Of a stretch of 10,631 nt of DNA, positions 1 to 5,995 are shown in pieces. How positions within the stretch are numbered: the first letter of the stretch is position 1; each line of letters starts with the position of its first letter. Both the position numbers and the translations under genes were made by a program. The notes under the pieces were generated by a model. That model was not told the DNA's origin, searched no databases, and saw only the letters and a program-made list of their open reading frames with translations. The stretch is from NCBI GenBank assembly GCA_028682925.1, contig JAJRAG010000102.1:1-10631 (forward strand), given 5' to 3'. This DNA is from Methanomassiliicoccales archaeon. GTDB taxonomy: Archaea > Thermoplasmatota > Thermoplasmata > Methanomassiliicoccales > JACIVX01.

Positions 1-560
1 ATGTTCAGCCCTGTCTTCTCAAGTATCTCTGCAAAGCTGCGAAGCAAAGTTGGGGTCGCGTAGTTGAGATGACCGCTATCCGTAAGCATTCCTATCAGCA
101 GGGCGAGGCCGACCTCTCTGCTTATCTCCACGCCAGATTCCTTCAGAAGCTCGTAGACGATCTCCGCACAGCTTCTCTTCCTTTCGTCGCAGTAGTATGT
201 GCATGCCGGCCAACGTTCGGTTCTCGTGTGATGGTCGATGACAATGCAGTTCTCTAGTGGTCCATCGAAAGAGCCAAGCTGGTCCGGGGAAGACGTATCT
301 AGAATGACCGTCACGTCATAGTCTTCAGACGGTGGTCTCTCCGCGATTTTGAAGTCGAGCTTGGATCCGATGACCTTCGATAACCTGTCGAGTCCTCCTG
401 GGGCGACAACGTCCACATTAGGGAAGCTTCTATATATTGCGAAAGCGCAGCCGATAGCGTCAGGGTCAGCGTTTCCATGAAGAAGGACTAGCTTCCTTCC
501 GCTCTGGAGCCTAAGCGCAATCGTCCCAAGCATCTGTCTATTCGAGAAGGGCATCGACAT
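1..560 (-). CDS. DHH-family phosphoesterase (RecJ/NrnA-like), C-terminus cut by window edge
   Basis: The first 186 codons of a DHH-superfamily phosphoesterase are visible; the reading frame is open to the left edge, so the rest (including any DHHA1 substrate-binding domain) is outside. Metal-binding motifs are in the expected order: HGNADPDAIG at residues 28-37 (motif I), LDTSS at 87-91 (motif II) and IDHHT at 108-112 (the DHH motif). Family members use manganese to hydrolyse short oligonucleotides (nanoRNase), pAp or single-stranded DNA; the visible part does not decide between these. The ATG at 560 is chosen because AAAGGTG lies five bases before it; an in-frame ATG at 587 (nine residues longer, directly after a stop codon) has no such site. 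It lies 109 bases downstream of prefoldin beta, the usual neighbourhood of archaeal DHH genes, so it may be co-transcribed. No clear promoter or terminator is seen in the gap. Confidence 0.9.
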   Translation of the reverse strand, partial: MSMPFSNRQMLGTIALRLQSGRKLVLLHGNADPDAIGCAFAIYRSFPNVDVVAPGGLDRLSKVIGSKLDFKIAERPPSEDYDVTVILDTSSPDQLGSFDGPLENCIVIDHHTRTERWPACTYYCDERKRSCAEIVYELLKESGVEISREVGLALLIGMLTDSGHLNYATPTLLRSFAEILEKTGLN

Positions 561-669
561 ATATGCACCTTTCTGGCGAACACGCATCTACGTGGCCATC
601 ATGACCGGTCACTCGAATCGTTCATCAAGCCACCCCCGGTCGTTATTTGAGCAAATGCTCTTGTGCTTG

Positions 670-1041
670 TCAGCCTGCGTCTTCCTGACCCTTTTGTTCG
701 ACACCTAGCGCCTTTGAAAGCTGTTCTTGCAGGCTCTGGTATCTATCTCTCATGTACTTCTCCTGCCGCTCGAGCGTCTTTATCCGCACTCCCGTGGACT
801 CCTTATCATCCTCGATCTCCTTCAATACGCTGGCCTTGTCCTTGGCCTTTACGAGCAGCGAGCCGACGCTCTTGTAGATTGGAGAATCTTCCGTGGTCTT
901 GTTGAGCTCTTCGATCGTTCGCTCCATCTCTTTTAGTTGTGCCTCCATCTGGTACTTCTGTCCAAGTATCGCCTGCAACTGTTGTTGGAGCTGCTGGAAT
1001 TGAGCAATTTGATTTTGGATTTTTGGACTTACATCATCCAT
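670..1041 (-). CDS. pfdB: Prefoldin beta subunit
   Basis: Prefoldin beta is the subunit present in four copies in the archaeal alpha2-beta4 'jellyfish' chaperone, which holds unfolded proteins and passes them to the thermosome in the cytoplasm. The 123-residue product has the family layout: an N-terminal coiled coil beginning with the signature QNQIAQFQQLQQQLQ, a short central beta-hairpin region around SPIYKSVGSLLV, and a C-terminal coiled coil rich in E, K and Q. Length is normal. I place the start at the ATG at 1041 because GGTGA lies about six bases upstream and the family starts close to the QNQ motif; a GTG at 1050 would add three residues. The start overlaps the stop of pcc1 by eight bases, which points to translational coupling. 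It is the last gene of the tightly packed superoperon. Confidence 0.95.
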   Translation of the reverse strand: MDDVSPKIQNQIAQFQQLQQQLQAILGQKYQMEAQLKEMERTIEELNKTTEDSPIYKSVGSLLVKAKDKASVLKEIEDDKESTGVRIKTLERQEKYMRDRYQSLQEQLSKALGVEQKGQEDAG

Positions 1042-1276
1042 CTTTTTCACCTGCCTTTCTGGTCACGTCCTCTGCAACCTTGATCCACCTGAGATAGGAG
1101 TTCAAGGCCGCCCTCAGTGCCGACAGATCGCTCGCCTCTATATTGAGAACAAGCTCTCCTGGTTCCGAGGACATTCTGACATGTGTCCTGGGTATCTCCC
1201 TACCAACCTCGGGTGAGATCGCCCCGAAGACGACATCCGATTGTGGGGAAAAGAGTTTCAGTGTCGCGGTGTGCAT
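1034..1276 (-). CDS. pcc1: KEOPS complex subunit Pcc1
   Basis: Pcc1 is the small dimerising subunit of the KEOPS complex, which with Kae1, Bud32 and Cgi121 makes the universal t6A modification at position 37 of ANN-decoding tRNAs. The 80-residue protein fits the family in length and content: a beta-rich N-terminal half (MHTATLKLFSP) and the C-terminal helix with SALRAALNSYLRWIKVAED, resembling the conserved 'LRAxxNSYLRW' segment of archaeal Pcc1. The same frame is open further upstream to 1414, but that part overlaps rpoP in another frame and shows no Pcc1 similarity, so I reject it. The ATG at 1276 follows the rpoP stop by 11 bases with a weak GGAG site. The other KEOPS subunits are not in the window. 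Identification rests on family resemblance plus the expected position between rpoP and prefoldin. Confidence 0.9.
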   Translation of the reverse strand: MHTATLKLFSPQSDVVFGAISPEVGREIPRTHVRMSSEPGELVLNIEASDLSALRAALNSYLRWIKVAEDVTRKAGEKDG

Positions 1277-1287
1277 TCCGTCTCCGT

Positions 1288-1422
1288 TCACCTGGCCTTG
1301 GTCACTTTCTTGACGTTCGGCCTTTCTTTGTAGAAGATCTTGGAGCCGCAGGCCTCGCACTGGATTCCAACCGTGTTCACGTTTGAGTGTATGGGTTTGT
1401 TGCATTTTCCACATTTGTACAT
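1288..1422 (-). CDS. rpoP: DNA-directed RNA polymerase subunit P (Rpb12-like)
   Basis: This gene of only 44 codons encodes the zinc-ribbon subunit P of archaeal RNA polymerase, the counterpart of eukaryotic Rpb12, which stabilises the RpoD/RpoL platform and helps in promoter opening. The protein starts MYKCGKCNKPI and contains two CxxC knuckles, C4/C7 and C22/C25, separated by 14 residues, as expected for one structural zinc. The basic C-terminal end (KVKKVTKAR-like, read as NVKKVTKAR) is also typical. The length is normal for the family, not a truncation. It starts one base after the L37Ae stop (TGA-A-ATG), a sign of coupled translation, and is followed 11 bases later by pcc1. The L37Ae-RpoP-Pcc1 order is a common archaeal arrangement, which supports the call. 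Confidence 0.93.
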   Translation of the reverse strand: MYKCGKCNKPIHSNVNTVGIQCEACGSKIFYKERPNVKKVTKAR

Positions 1423-1423
1423 T

Positions 1424-1690
1424 TCAGCTGCCCTCCTCCGTCTCCTTCTTCTCTTCCGTCACTATTCTCTTGACAACGGGAGAGTATGAGCCGGCTGCGA
1501 ATTTCGTATCGCAGTGTCGGCATACCCAGATCCCAGAACTTATTCGTTTCACGTTCTTGTGGTGACAGTTCGGACATTCATATGAGCCCCTCTTGACCTT
1601 CTCAACGTCTCTTATGAGTTTCCTTACTTTCACGCCATATCTGGGACCGAACTTGCCCGCACTTCCTACCTTCGCTGTTCCTTTCGCCAC
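1424..1690 (-). CDS. rpl37ae: Large ribosomal subunit protein eL43 (L37Ae)
   Basis: L37Ae (eL43) is a zinc-binding protein of the large ribosomal subunit in archaea and eukaryotes. The 88-residue product carries the family start KVGSAGKFGPRYGVKVRK and a four-cysteine zinc site at C39/C42 and C57/C60 (YECPNC and WVCRHC), followed by the conserved GSYSPV segment. The acidic, lysine-rich C-terminal tail is variable in the family. The start is a GTG at 1690; GGGTGA, which contains the rrp42 stop codon, serves as ribosome binding site four bases upstream. This means ribosomes finishing rrp42 are placed directly over the L37Ae start. Length is usual for archaeal L37Ae (roughly 80-95 residues). Confidence 0.96.
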   Translation of the reverse strand: MAKGTAKVGSAGKFGPRYGVKVRKLIRDVEKVKRGSYECPNCHHKNVKRISSGIWVCRHCDTKFAAGSYSPVVKRIVTEEKKETEEGS

Positions 1691-1694
1691 ATTC

Positions 1695-2468
1695 TCACCC
1701 GATCAGTTTTCTGAGATCCCTGCCCAGTCTCTGGGAGGTCTCGATTATTCTCTTCGCTTGTTCAAGCGTCAGAGAACCCTCGAGCCCTTTCTGCATCGCC
1801 CTGATATCACCGTTCTCGTCAGTAGTCACTGTCAGACGTGCTGCGGCGACCTTTTCCTCATCGAGAGTTGGATCGAATAATATAGAGTTTTCTATCTGAA
1901 CAGCGGTGCAAGAGATGGGCGTGTTTCTTATAGGCAATGGAAAGTCCTCTCCCTTGCCATTCATCGCGGCTGGAACCATCGCGCTCTTCAGTGCTGCGAC
2001 GGCACCGAGGAAAGCGGCATCGAACAGGTTGCCATCATAATCAAGAACGTACATATCTACGAAGCACAACCAGACTTCTTCGCCAGGCGCAATGCATAGG
2101 GCCGTGAGGTCGATCATCTCGCTTTCTCTGATTCCGCGATCGACCACCCTTGCGAGCTCGATGGAATCCTCATCTGGTGGTCCGGACTCAAAGTTGGGAG
2201 AGGCCAGCGGTATGAGCTCTGCATTTGTTGAAAGCACTCCTCTGTCTGGGGTGTCCGAGAATGGGGTTCCTGTTTCAATTTTGACACCCACAAGGACATC
2301 AGTGTCTCCGAGCATCACTCTGGCGGAGCCCTCCGCACTCTCCACGAATCTTCTTTCGATGCTCACCTGTCTAAACTCATCCCACGTCCGACCATCCACC
2401 CTCTTGCCCTTTGAAAGAAGCTTATGGATGTGATCCCTCTTTATGTCCGACATTATTGCACGAGCCAT
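1695..2468 (-). CDS. rrp42: Exosome complex subunit Rrp42 (non-catalytic RNase PH-like)
   Basis: Rrp42 is the structural RNase PH-fold partner of Rrp41; three Rrp41-Rrp42 dimers make the six-membered ring of the archaeal exosome, which degrades and tails RNA in the 3'-5' direction. The 257-residue protein has the family features KRDHIHKLLSKGKRVDGR near the N terminus, GVLSTNAELIPLASP in the first half, and CFVDMYVLDYDGNLFDA in the middle. Rrp42 usually lacks the catalytic acidic residue of Rrp41, and its role here is taken as structural plus RNA binding. I choose the ATG at 2468, seven bases after a GGAGG site; a TTG at 2474 is also in frame but would overlap the rrp41 stop, and an ATG at 2453 is possible. 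It starts two bases after rrp41 ends, in the standard Rrp4-Rrp41-Rrp42 order. Confidence 0.96.
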   Translation of the reverse strand: MARAIMSDIKRDHIHKLLSKGKRVDGRTWDEFRQVSIERRFVESAEGSARVMLGDTDVLVGVKIETGTPFSDTPDRGVLSTNAELIPLASPNFESGPPDEDSIELARVVDRGIRESEMIDLTALCIAPGEEVWLCFVDMYVLDYDGNLFDAAFLGAVAALKSAMVPAAMNGKGEDFPLPIRNTPISCTAVQIENSILFDPTLDEEKVAAARLTVTTDENGDIRAMQKGLEGSLTLEQAKRIIETSQRLGRDLRKLIG

Positions 2469-2470
2469 GT

Positions 2471-3235
2471 TCAACCCTCCAGTTCTTGCTGCTCACGGGG
2501 AACGTCTTCCTCGAGACCCTCGACATCCTCCACCGCATATCTTCTCTTTAGCGCATCCTTCTGCAATTGGTAGATCTTCTCACATGCTCCGAACCCATAT
2601 TCCATCGCCCGGTTGAACTCGTCCGTTGTCATATGACCGTCCATCTGCATCAGGAGTATCTCTCCAGTGCGGGGGATGATCGCAATCGGCATATCCGCTT
2701 GACCGTAGTTGTCCTCCTCCTTGCACAAATCCAGGACTATTTGTCCATCGATCTTACCTACAGCTACCGAGGGAATCATGTCCTTCATCGGTATGCCTGC
2801 ATCTGCCAGCGCAACAGAGGCGGCGGTGAGACCTGCGCATCGAGTTCCAGCATTGGCCTGAAGTATCTCGATGTACACATCGACCGAGGTCCTCGGGAAG
2901 TACTCTGTGAAAACGACGTATTCAAGTGCCTCAGAGATAATCTTCGATATCTCTACGGACCTTCTGTCGGGTCCGGGTCTCTTTCTGTCCGATACAGAGA
3001 ACGCAATCATATTGTATTTGCACTGGACGAGAGCCTTCGAGGGGTCCTGGAGGTGTCTAGGATGACACTCTCGCGGTCCGTAGACGGCTGCGAGGACCTT
3101 GTTCTTGCCCCACTCCACATATGCGGATCCGTCCGCTCGCTTTAGGACTCCCGCCTCAATCTTTATCTGCCTGAGCTCGTCGACCTTCCTGCCGTCGACT
3201 CTCAGGCCATTCTCATCTATCATCTTGCCTTCCAT
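2471..3235 (-). CDS. rrp41: Exosome complex exonuclease Rrp41 (catalytic RNase PH-like subunit)
   Basis: Rrp41 is the catalytic subunit of the archaeal exosome, a phosphorolytic 3'-5' exoribonuclease that releases nucleoside diphosphates and can run in reverse to add tails. The 254-residue protein has the expected active-site features: an RNA-binding arginine cluster (CHPRH at 57-61 and PDRRS at 89-93), a phosphate-binding loop NAGTRCAGLTAAS around 128-140, and the acidic catalytic stretch EEDNYGQADMP around 173-183 with D175 and D181. These match the Sulfolobus Rrp41 pattern as I know it. The C-terminal tail is acidic and longer than the fold needs. The ATG at 3235 follows a GGTGATT site at close spacing; it lies nine bases after the rrp4 stop. 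No lesion is seen, so the enzyme should be active. Confidence 0.97.
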   Translation of the reverse strand: MEGKMIDENGLRVDGRKVDELRQIKIEAGVLKRADGSAYVEWGKNKVLAAVYGPRECHPRHLQDPSKALVQCKYNMIAFSVSDRKRPGPDRRSVEISKIISEALEYVVFTEYFPRTSVDVYIEILQANAGTRCAGLTAASVALADAGIPMKDMIPSVAVGKIDGQIVLDLCKEEDNYGQADMPIAIIPRTGEILLMQMDGHMTTDEFNRAMEYGFGACEKIYQLQKDALKRRYAVEDVEGLEEDVPREQQELEG

Positions 3236-3244
3236 AGAATCACC

Positions 3245-3955
3245 TTACTGACTCGGTTTCATCACTGACTCCAAATACTCCTTCACCCTCTCAGTCAATC
3301 TCATCGTCTGAGCGTCTTCGTCAATCATCCTTATTGCCCTGATAGCAACGACAATGTTCTCGATATCGCCATCCAACCATATCCTGCCATTCTGACCGAC
3401 AAAGATCCTGCAGTTGGTGTGGCTCTTTATCAACTGAATCATCGATCCACTCTTGCCGATGACTCTCGGTACCTTGCTATGGGAAATGTCGACTATCTGT
3501 CCCCCCTGTAGTTTCCTCAATCCCTGGTCCTTCATGGTCACCTGGACTCTCTTCGTCTCATCAACCATCAGGACCTTTGCCAATATGGTATCCCCGACGT
3601 TCAGATATCTCGCAGTGTCCCCGAACTCGACTCGCCAGGGCACTTCATTCACATGCAAGGGCGCTGGATATGGGGAGTTGATGTCGATCAACCAGTTTGA
3701 AGGGCCAATATCTATCACTTTCCCAATGACATTGTCTCCAGTCACTGGTATGTATCTTCCCCCGAGCGGAATGACGTTCACATAGTTCGATTTGGTGCTC
3801 TTTATGCCTAGTTGCGAGGCGAATATCTTGCCGTCCGCGACATAAGTCCCGTTTCCGGGCTTGAGTTTGCCAGAATCGAGCAGTTCTCCGGGAACGACGA
3901 TCTCTCGCACCGACCTCACCATGCCATCTTTACTCATGATTTCACTTTCCTTCAT
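3245..3955 (-). CDS. rrp4: Exosome complex RNA-binding subunit Rrp4
   Basis: Rrp4 is one of the two cap proteins (with Csl4) that sit on the Rrp41-Rrp42 ring and feed RNA into its pore. The 236-residue product shows three parts: an N-terminal domain with REIVVPGELLDSGKLKPGNG (about residues 18-36), a central S1 domain (about 65-145) and a C-terminal KH domain whose GxxG loop is GKSG at 167-170, followed by NCRIFVGQNGRIWLDG. Length is typical. Two starts are possible: the ATG at 3955 (used here) and the ATG at 3937, which has AGGAAAGTGA upstream and may be better; the N-terminal six residues are therefore doubtful. The gene is preceded by a 59-base gap that may contain an internal promoter, the widest gap in this part of the operon. 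Confidence 0.96.
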   Translation of the reverse strand: MKESEIMSKDGMVRSVREIVVPGELLDSGKLKPGNGTYVADGKIFASQLGIKSTKSNYVNVIPLGGRYIPVTGDNVIGKVIDIGPSNWLIDINSPYPAPLHVNEVPWRVEFGDTARYLNVGDTILAKVLMVDETKRVQVTMKDQGLRKLQGGQIVDISHSKVPRVIGKSGSMIQLIKSHTNCRIFVGQNGRIWLDGDIENIVVAIRAIRMIDEDAQTMRLTERVKEYLESVMKPSQ

Positions 3956-3982
3956 TCAATCAGTACTCACAACTGTATACCC

Positions 3983-3992
3983 ATTTTTATTC
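3983..3992 (-). promoter_or_regulatory. Possible internal TATA element upstream of rrp4
   Basis: On the minus strand the gap between SBDS and rrp4 contains an A/T-rich stretch reading GAATAAAAATGG, lying about 28-37 bases before the ATG at 3955. Transcription from it would begin very near that ATG or give a short leader for the ATG at 3937. The match to an archaeal TATA box is only moderate and the purine-rich bases before it (GGAAA) are a weak BRE. It could let the exosome genes be transcribed apart from psmA and SBDS, but it may just be A/T-rich spacer. Confidence 0.3.
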
Positions 3993-4014
3993 TTTCCATA
4001 TCTTAACGAGTGGT

Positions 4015-4710
4015 CTATTTCAGTATCTTCGTCTCAACATTGCCCTTTGTCCTCTCATTCAGTCGACCGAGGAAGTCATCCCTCATACCTGCTGGCAGCT
4101 CTATCACACCTATCCAGCTGCCGTTCGGTTGCCACTCTTCCTTAGTGATCCTGCCCATATGAGAAATGTCCTCAAAACACTTACCGTACTCTTCGCCAGA
4201 TAGCTTGACCGCGATTCGGATTTTGTCGAACCTGATCGGAATCAGTGGTCGCAGGGCGTCCAATACAATCTTGACCTGCGCCTCAACCGACTTGAACGGA
4301 TCGATGTGCACTCTTGCCTCATCCATTGCCATTTCTATCCGTTGCGGTGGGTGAGGAGCACCGGTCTGTGGGTTGATCGCATTTCTGGCGATTTCGGAGA
4401 CGATTCTCTTACGTTTGCTCTCTTGCATGTCTCGACGTTGCTGGGTAGTCAGTTGCACCTCGCCCTTGAGGATGATATGTTTAGCAACCTCTATCGGATC
4501 GTTTGTGCCAAAGACTTCCTTGATCTTCTCATCCGACGCTCGAGTGCCCTTCCTAGCGTTACGGAAGACTTCATCGACGACCATGTAGTCGATCAGTTCG
4601 ACTTCTCGTCCTTCCCTCAGGTGATTGACCACCTTCGGGTCGATAAGAACCTCGAAGCTCTCGCCGTGTGACTCAAGGCGAGCTATAATCGCATCCTCGA
4701 TGTCGACCAT
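4015..4710 (-). CDS. sdo1: Ribosome maturation protein SBDS (Sdo1 homolog)
   Basis: This is the archaeal homolog of the Shwachman-Bodian-Diamond syndrome protein, which acts in late maturation of the large ribosomal subunit (in eukaryotes by releasing eIF6 together with an EF-2-like GTPase). The 231-residue product has the three-domain layout: an N-terminal FYSH domain (about 1-85) with the signature IIARLESHGESFEVLIDP, a central helical domain (about 86-160) with ARNAINPQTGAPHPPQRIE, and a C-terminal ferredoxin-like domain (about 165-231) with LRPLIPIRFDKIRIAVKL. The ATG at 4710 matches the usual family start; a GTG at 4719 would add three residues. No strong ribosome binding site is visible, and the start is 11 bases after the psmA stop, suggesting coupling. 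SBDS next to exosome genes is the standard archaeal arrangement. Confidence 0.96.
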   Translation of the reverse strand: MVDIEDAIIARLESHGESFEVLIDPKVVNHLREGREVELIDYMVVDEVFRNARKGTRASDEKIKEVFGTNDPIEVAKHIILKGEVQLTTQQRRDMQESKRKRIVSEIARNAINPQTGAPHPPQRIEMAMDEARVHIDPFKSVEAQVKIVLDALRPLIPIRFDKIRIAVKLSGEEYGKCFEDISHMGRITKEEWQPNGSWIGVIELPAGMRDDFLGRLNERTKGNVETKILK

Positions 4711-4721
4711 CGGAACCACGG

Positions 4722-5444
4722 TTAAGAGGCGTTCGCCCTTTCAATGTAAGCTTCGACCTCAGACTCCTCCATGCGTCTAAAGTCCTCGCCGCGTCTTACC
4801 ATTCCAATCTCTACAGCTCGAGGATTGAGCTTCTCCTCTTCCGTTGCCTTTTTCAAAGCTCTCAGGCCGAGGACGACCGCATCGCTCATCTCCATGTTCT
4901 CGGCATATCGTTCCTCGAAGACCTCCATCACAGCGTTCCTTCCTGCCCCGATGCTGCCCGCTTTGTATGATACCAAGGCACCACTGGGGTCGGTCTCGAA
5001 TAGGTGCTCTCCCTGGTCGTCGACTCCGGCCACGAGCAGCGCGGTTCCAAAAGGCCTGACTCCGCCATACTGGGTGTAGTTCTGCTTGTAGTCGCAGATG
5101 CGTTTCACCAATGATTCGACGCTCATCTCCTCATCGTATGTGATCTTGCTTATCTGCGCTATGACACGCGCCTGGTCGACCAGTATTCTAGCATCGGCCA
5201 CCAGTCCTGAGGTCGCGCACCCAATGTGTCTATCGATCTTGAAGATCTTCTCGATGGATTTCGGCTCCATTAGTCTGCTAGCGATTCTCTTGTCGACGAT
5301 CAAAACCACTCCGTCCTTGAATTTGAGGCCGACGGTCGTGGTGCCTCTTTTCACTGCCTCCCTAGCATATTCCACTTGGAAAAGCCTTCCATCAGGAGAG
5401 AACACTGTTATGGCTCTATCGTATGCCATCTGTCCTGGTTGCAT
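4722..5444 (-). CDS. psmA: Proteasome subunit alpha
   Basis: PsmA forms the two outer seven-membered rings of the 20S proteasome, which gate entry of unfolded proteins to the proteolytic beta rings and dock the PAN or Cdc48 ATPases. The 240-residue product has the alpha-type N-terminal extension and H0 helix: the gate residues Y8-D9-R10 followed by AITVFSPDGRLFQVEYA. K66 and G80-L81, the pocket that receives the HbYX tail of the ATPases in the Thermoplasma enzyme, are present at the same positions. The N terminus is strikingly close to Thermoplasma PsmA as I recall it. The ATG at 5444 is preceded by GAGGAGTGATT. A TATA-like element about 47 bases upstream gives it its own promoter at the head of the exosome block. 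The catalytic beta subunit is not in this window. Confidence 0.98.
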   Translation of the reverse strand: MQPGQMAYDRAITVFSPDGRLFQVEYAREAVKRGTTTVGLKFKDGVVLIVDKRIASRLMEPKSIEKIFKIDRHIGCATSGLVADARILVDQARVIAQISKITYDEEMSVESLVKRICDYKQNYTQYGGVRPFGTALLVAGVDDQGEHLFETDPSGALVSYKAGSIGAGRNAVMEVFEERYAENMEMSDAVVLGLRALKKATEEEKLNPRAVEIGMVRRGEDFRRMEESEVEAYIERANAS

Positions 5445-5490
5445 TAAATCACTCCTCTATTCTCGATACGGTTCAAGCCTAAAGTTCTAC

Positions 5491-5505
5491 ATAGATATAT
5501 ATCTT
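5491..5505 (-). promoter_or_regulatory. TATA-box promoter for the psmA-exosome block
   Basis: On the minus strand the sequence AAGATATATATCTATG contains a strong archaeal TATA-like core (GATATATATC). Start of transcription would be expected about 25 bases downstream, near 5470, giving a leader of roughly 25 bases before the psmA ATG at 5444 with its GAGGAGTGATT site. This fits a promoter that drives psmA, SBDS and the exosome genes separately from ftsZ and rnp2. The core is itself nearly palindromic, so direction is decided by the gene to its left only. Confidence 0.6.
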
Positions 5506-5525
5506 GTTCATCATCGTGAGCTGGA

Positions 5526-5645
5526 TTATCGCAATCTGGCATGTAGGGCCGTCAGTCCTTGACTAGCTTCGCCTCGGGGCTCTACTTCGACGGCATCTAG
5601 GTCTAAAGTCTTCTGATACAGCTTCGTCTTCTTCCTGTGTCGCAC
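5526..5645 (-). CDS. Possible 39-residue basic microprotein after Pop5
   Basis: Directly after rnp2, on the same strand, a GTG-started frame of 39 codons shares one base with the rnp2 stop (TAGTG). The product begins MRHRKKTKLYQKTLDLDAVE, so it is strongly basic at the N terminus and acidic after residue 15. I do not recognise it. Support comes only from the stop-start overlap, from filling an otherwise empty 130 bases between rnp2 and the psmA promoter, and from the non-random charge pattern. Against it: no convincing ribosome binding site (only AAGG four bases before the GTG), a GTG start and short length. It could equally be a chance frame or a 3' untranslated segment. A frameshifted tail of Pop5 is less likely because Pop5 already has normal length. 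Confidence 0.3.
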   Translation of the reverse strand: MRHRKKTKLYQKTLDLDAVEVEPRGEASQGLTALHARLR

Positions 5646-5986
5646 TACCTTGGATGAGAACCTTCACCCACGCCCCGGATGTGAGGCCTGTATTTCTCTC
5701 GCAAGGTCCTAAGGGTCCCGGAGGTTCTCAGAGGTTCAATCCTCATGCATTTGGATGCGGTCGAGTCAAGATTCGCAAGCATTCTGAGTATTCCCTCCTT
5801 CTCGAGATTGGAGCAACGGATGATAGCTAGTGTTCCGTCGAAATCGATGAGTCTCGGTGCCCTGATTCCAAGTTCATTCGAAGTATCATTGAGCATCGTT
5901 GTTATGACTTCGGTAGAGACAGGCGAATCCGATACAACTCGGAACGCGATGTATCTGCGCCTGCCTCGTCGATCCTTTACGACCAT
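5645..5986 (-). CDS. rnp2: Ribonuclease P protein component 2 (Pop5)
   Basis: Pop5 is a protein subunit of archaeal RNase P; it pairs with Rpp30 and helps the catalytic RNA to cleave the 5' leader of precursor tRNAs. The 113-residue product has the typical basic start RRGRRRYIAFRVVSDSPVS, a central LGIRAPRLIDFDGTLAIIRC and the following GILRMLANLDS segment of the RNA-recognition-like fold, ending with a basic REKYRP motif. Length is normal. The ATG at 5986 lies seven bases after GGTGATC, a perfect match to the archaeal anti-Shine-Dalgarno; that same site contains the TGA stop of ftsZ, so translation of the two is coupled. In many archaea Pop5 follows rnp3 (Rpp30) and L15e; here neither is present and ftsZ takes that position. 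Confidence 0.92.
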   Translation of the reverse strand: MVVKDRRGRRRYIAFRVVSDSPVSTEVITTMLNDTSNELGIRAPRLIDFDGTLAIIRCSNLEKEGILRMLANLDSTASKCMRIEPLRTSGTLRTLREKYRPHIRGVGEGSHPR

Positions 5987-5995
5987 CTGGATGGA

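Noticed and set aside
649..661. Short palindrome-like GAGC-AAAT-GCTC between prefoldin and the DHH gene
   Set aside because: Only a four-base stem with a four-base loop and no following T-run on the minus strand; not a convincing terminator.
1277..1414. Upstream extension of the Pcc1 frame adding 46 residues
   Set aside because: It overlaps rpoP in a different frame; rpoP has the conserved zinc cysteines, while the extension has no Pcc1 similarity and Pcc1 already has full length from 1276.
2567..3145. 192-codon plus-strand frame opposite rrp41
   Set aside because: Antisense shadow of the conserved Rrp41 gene; no ribosome binding site and no recognisable domain.
5465..5485. GGTTCAAGCC resembling a tRNA T-loop
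   Set aside because: No matching acceptor, D or anticodon arms could be found around it on either strand; it lies in the psmA leader.
5098..5562. 154-codon plus-strand frame opposite psmA
   Set aside because: Antisense shadow of psmA running into its promoter; composition is not protein-like.
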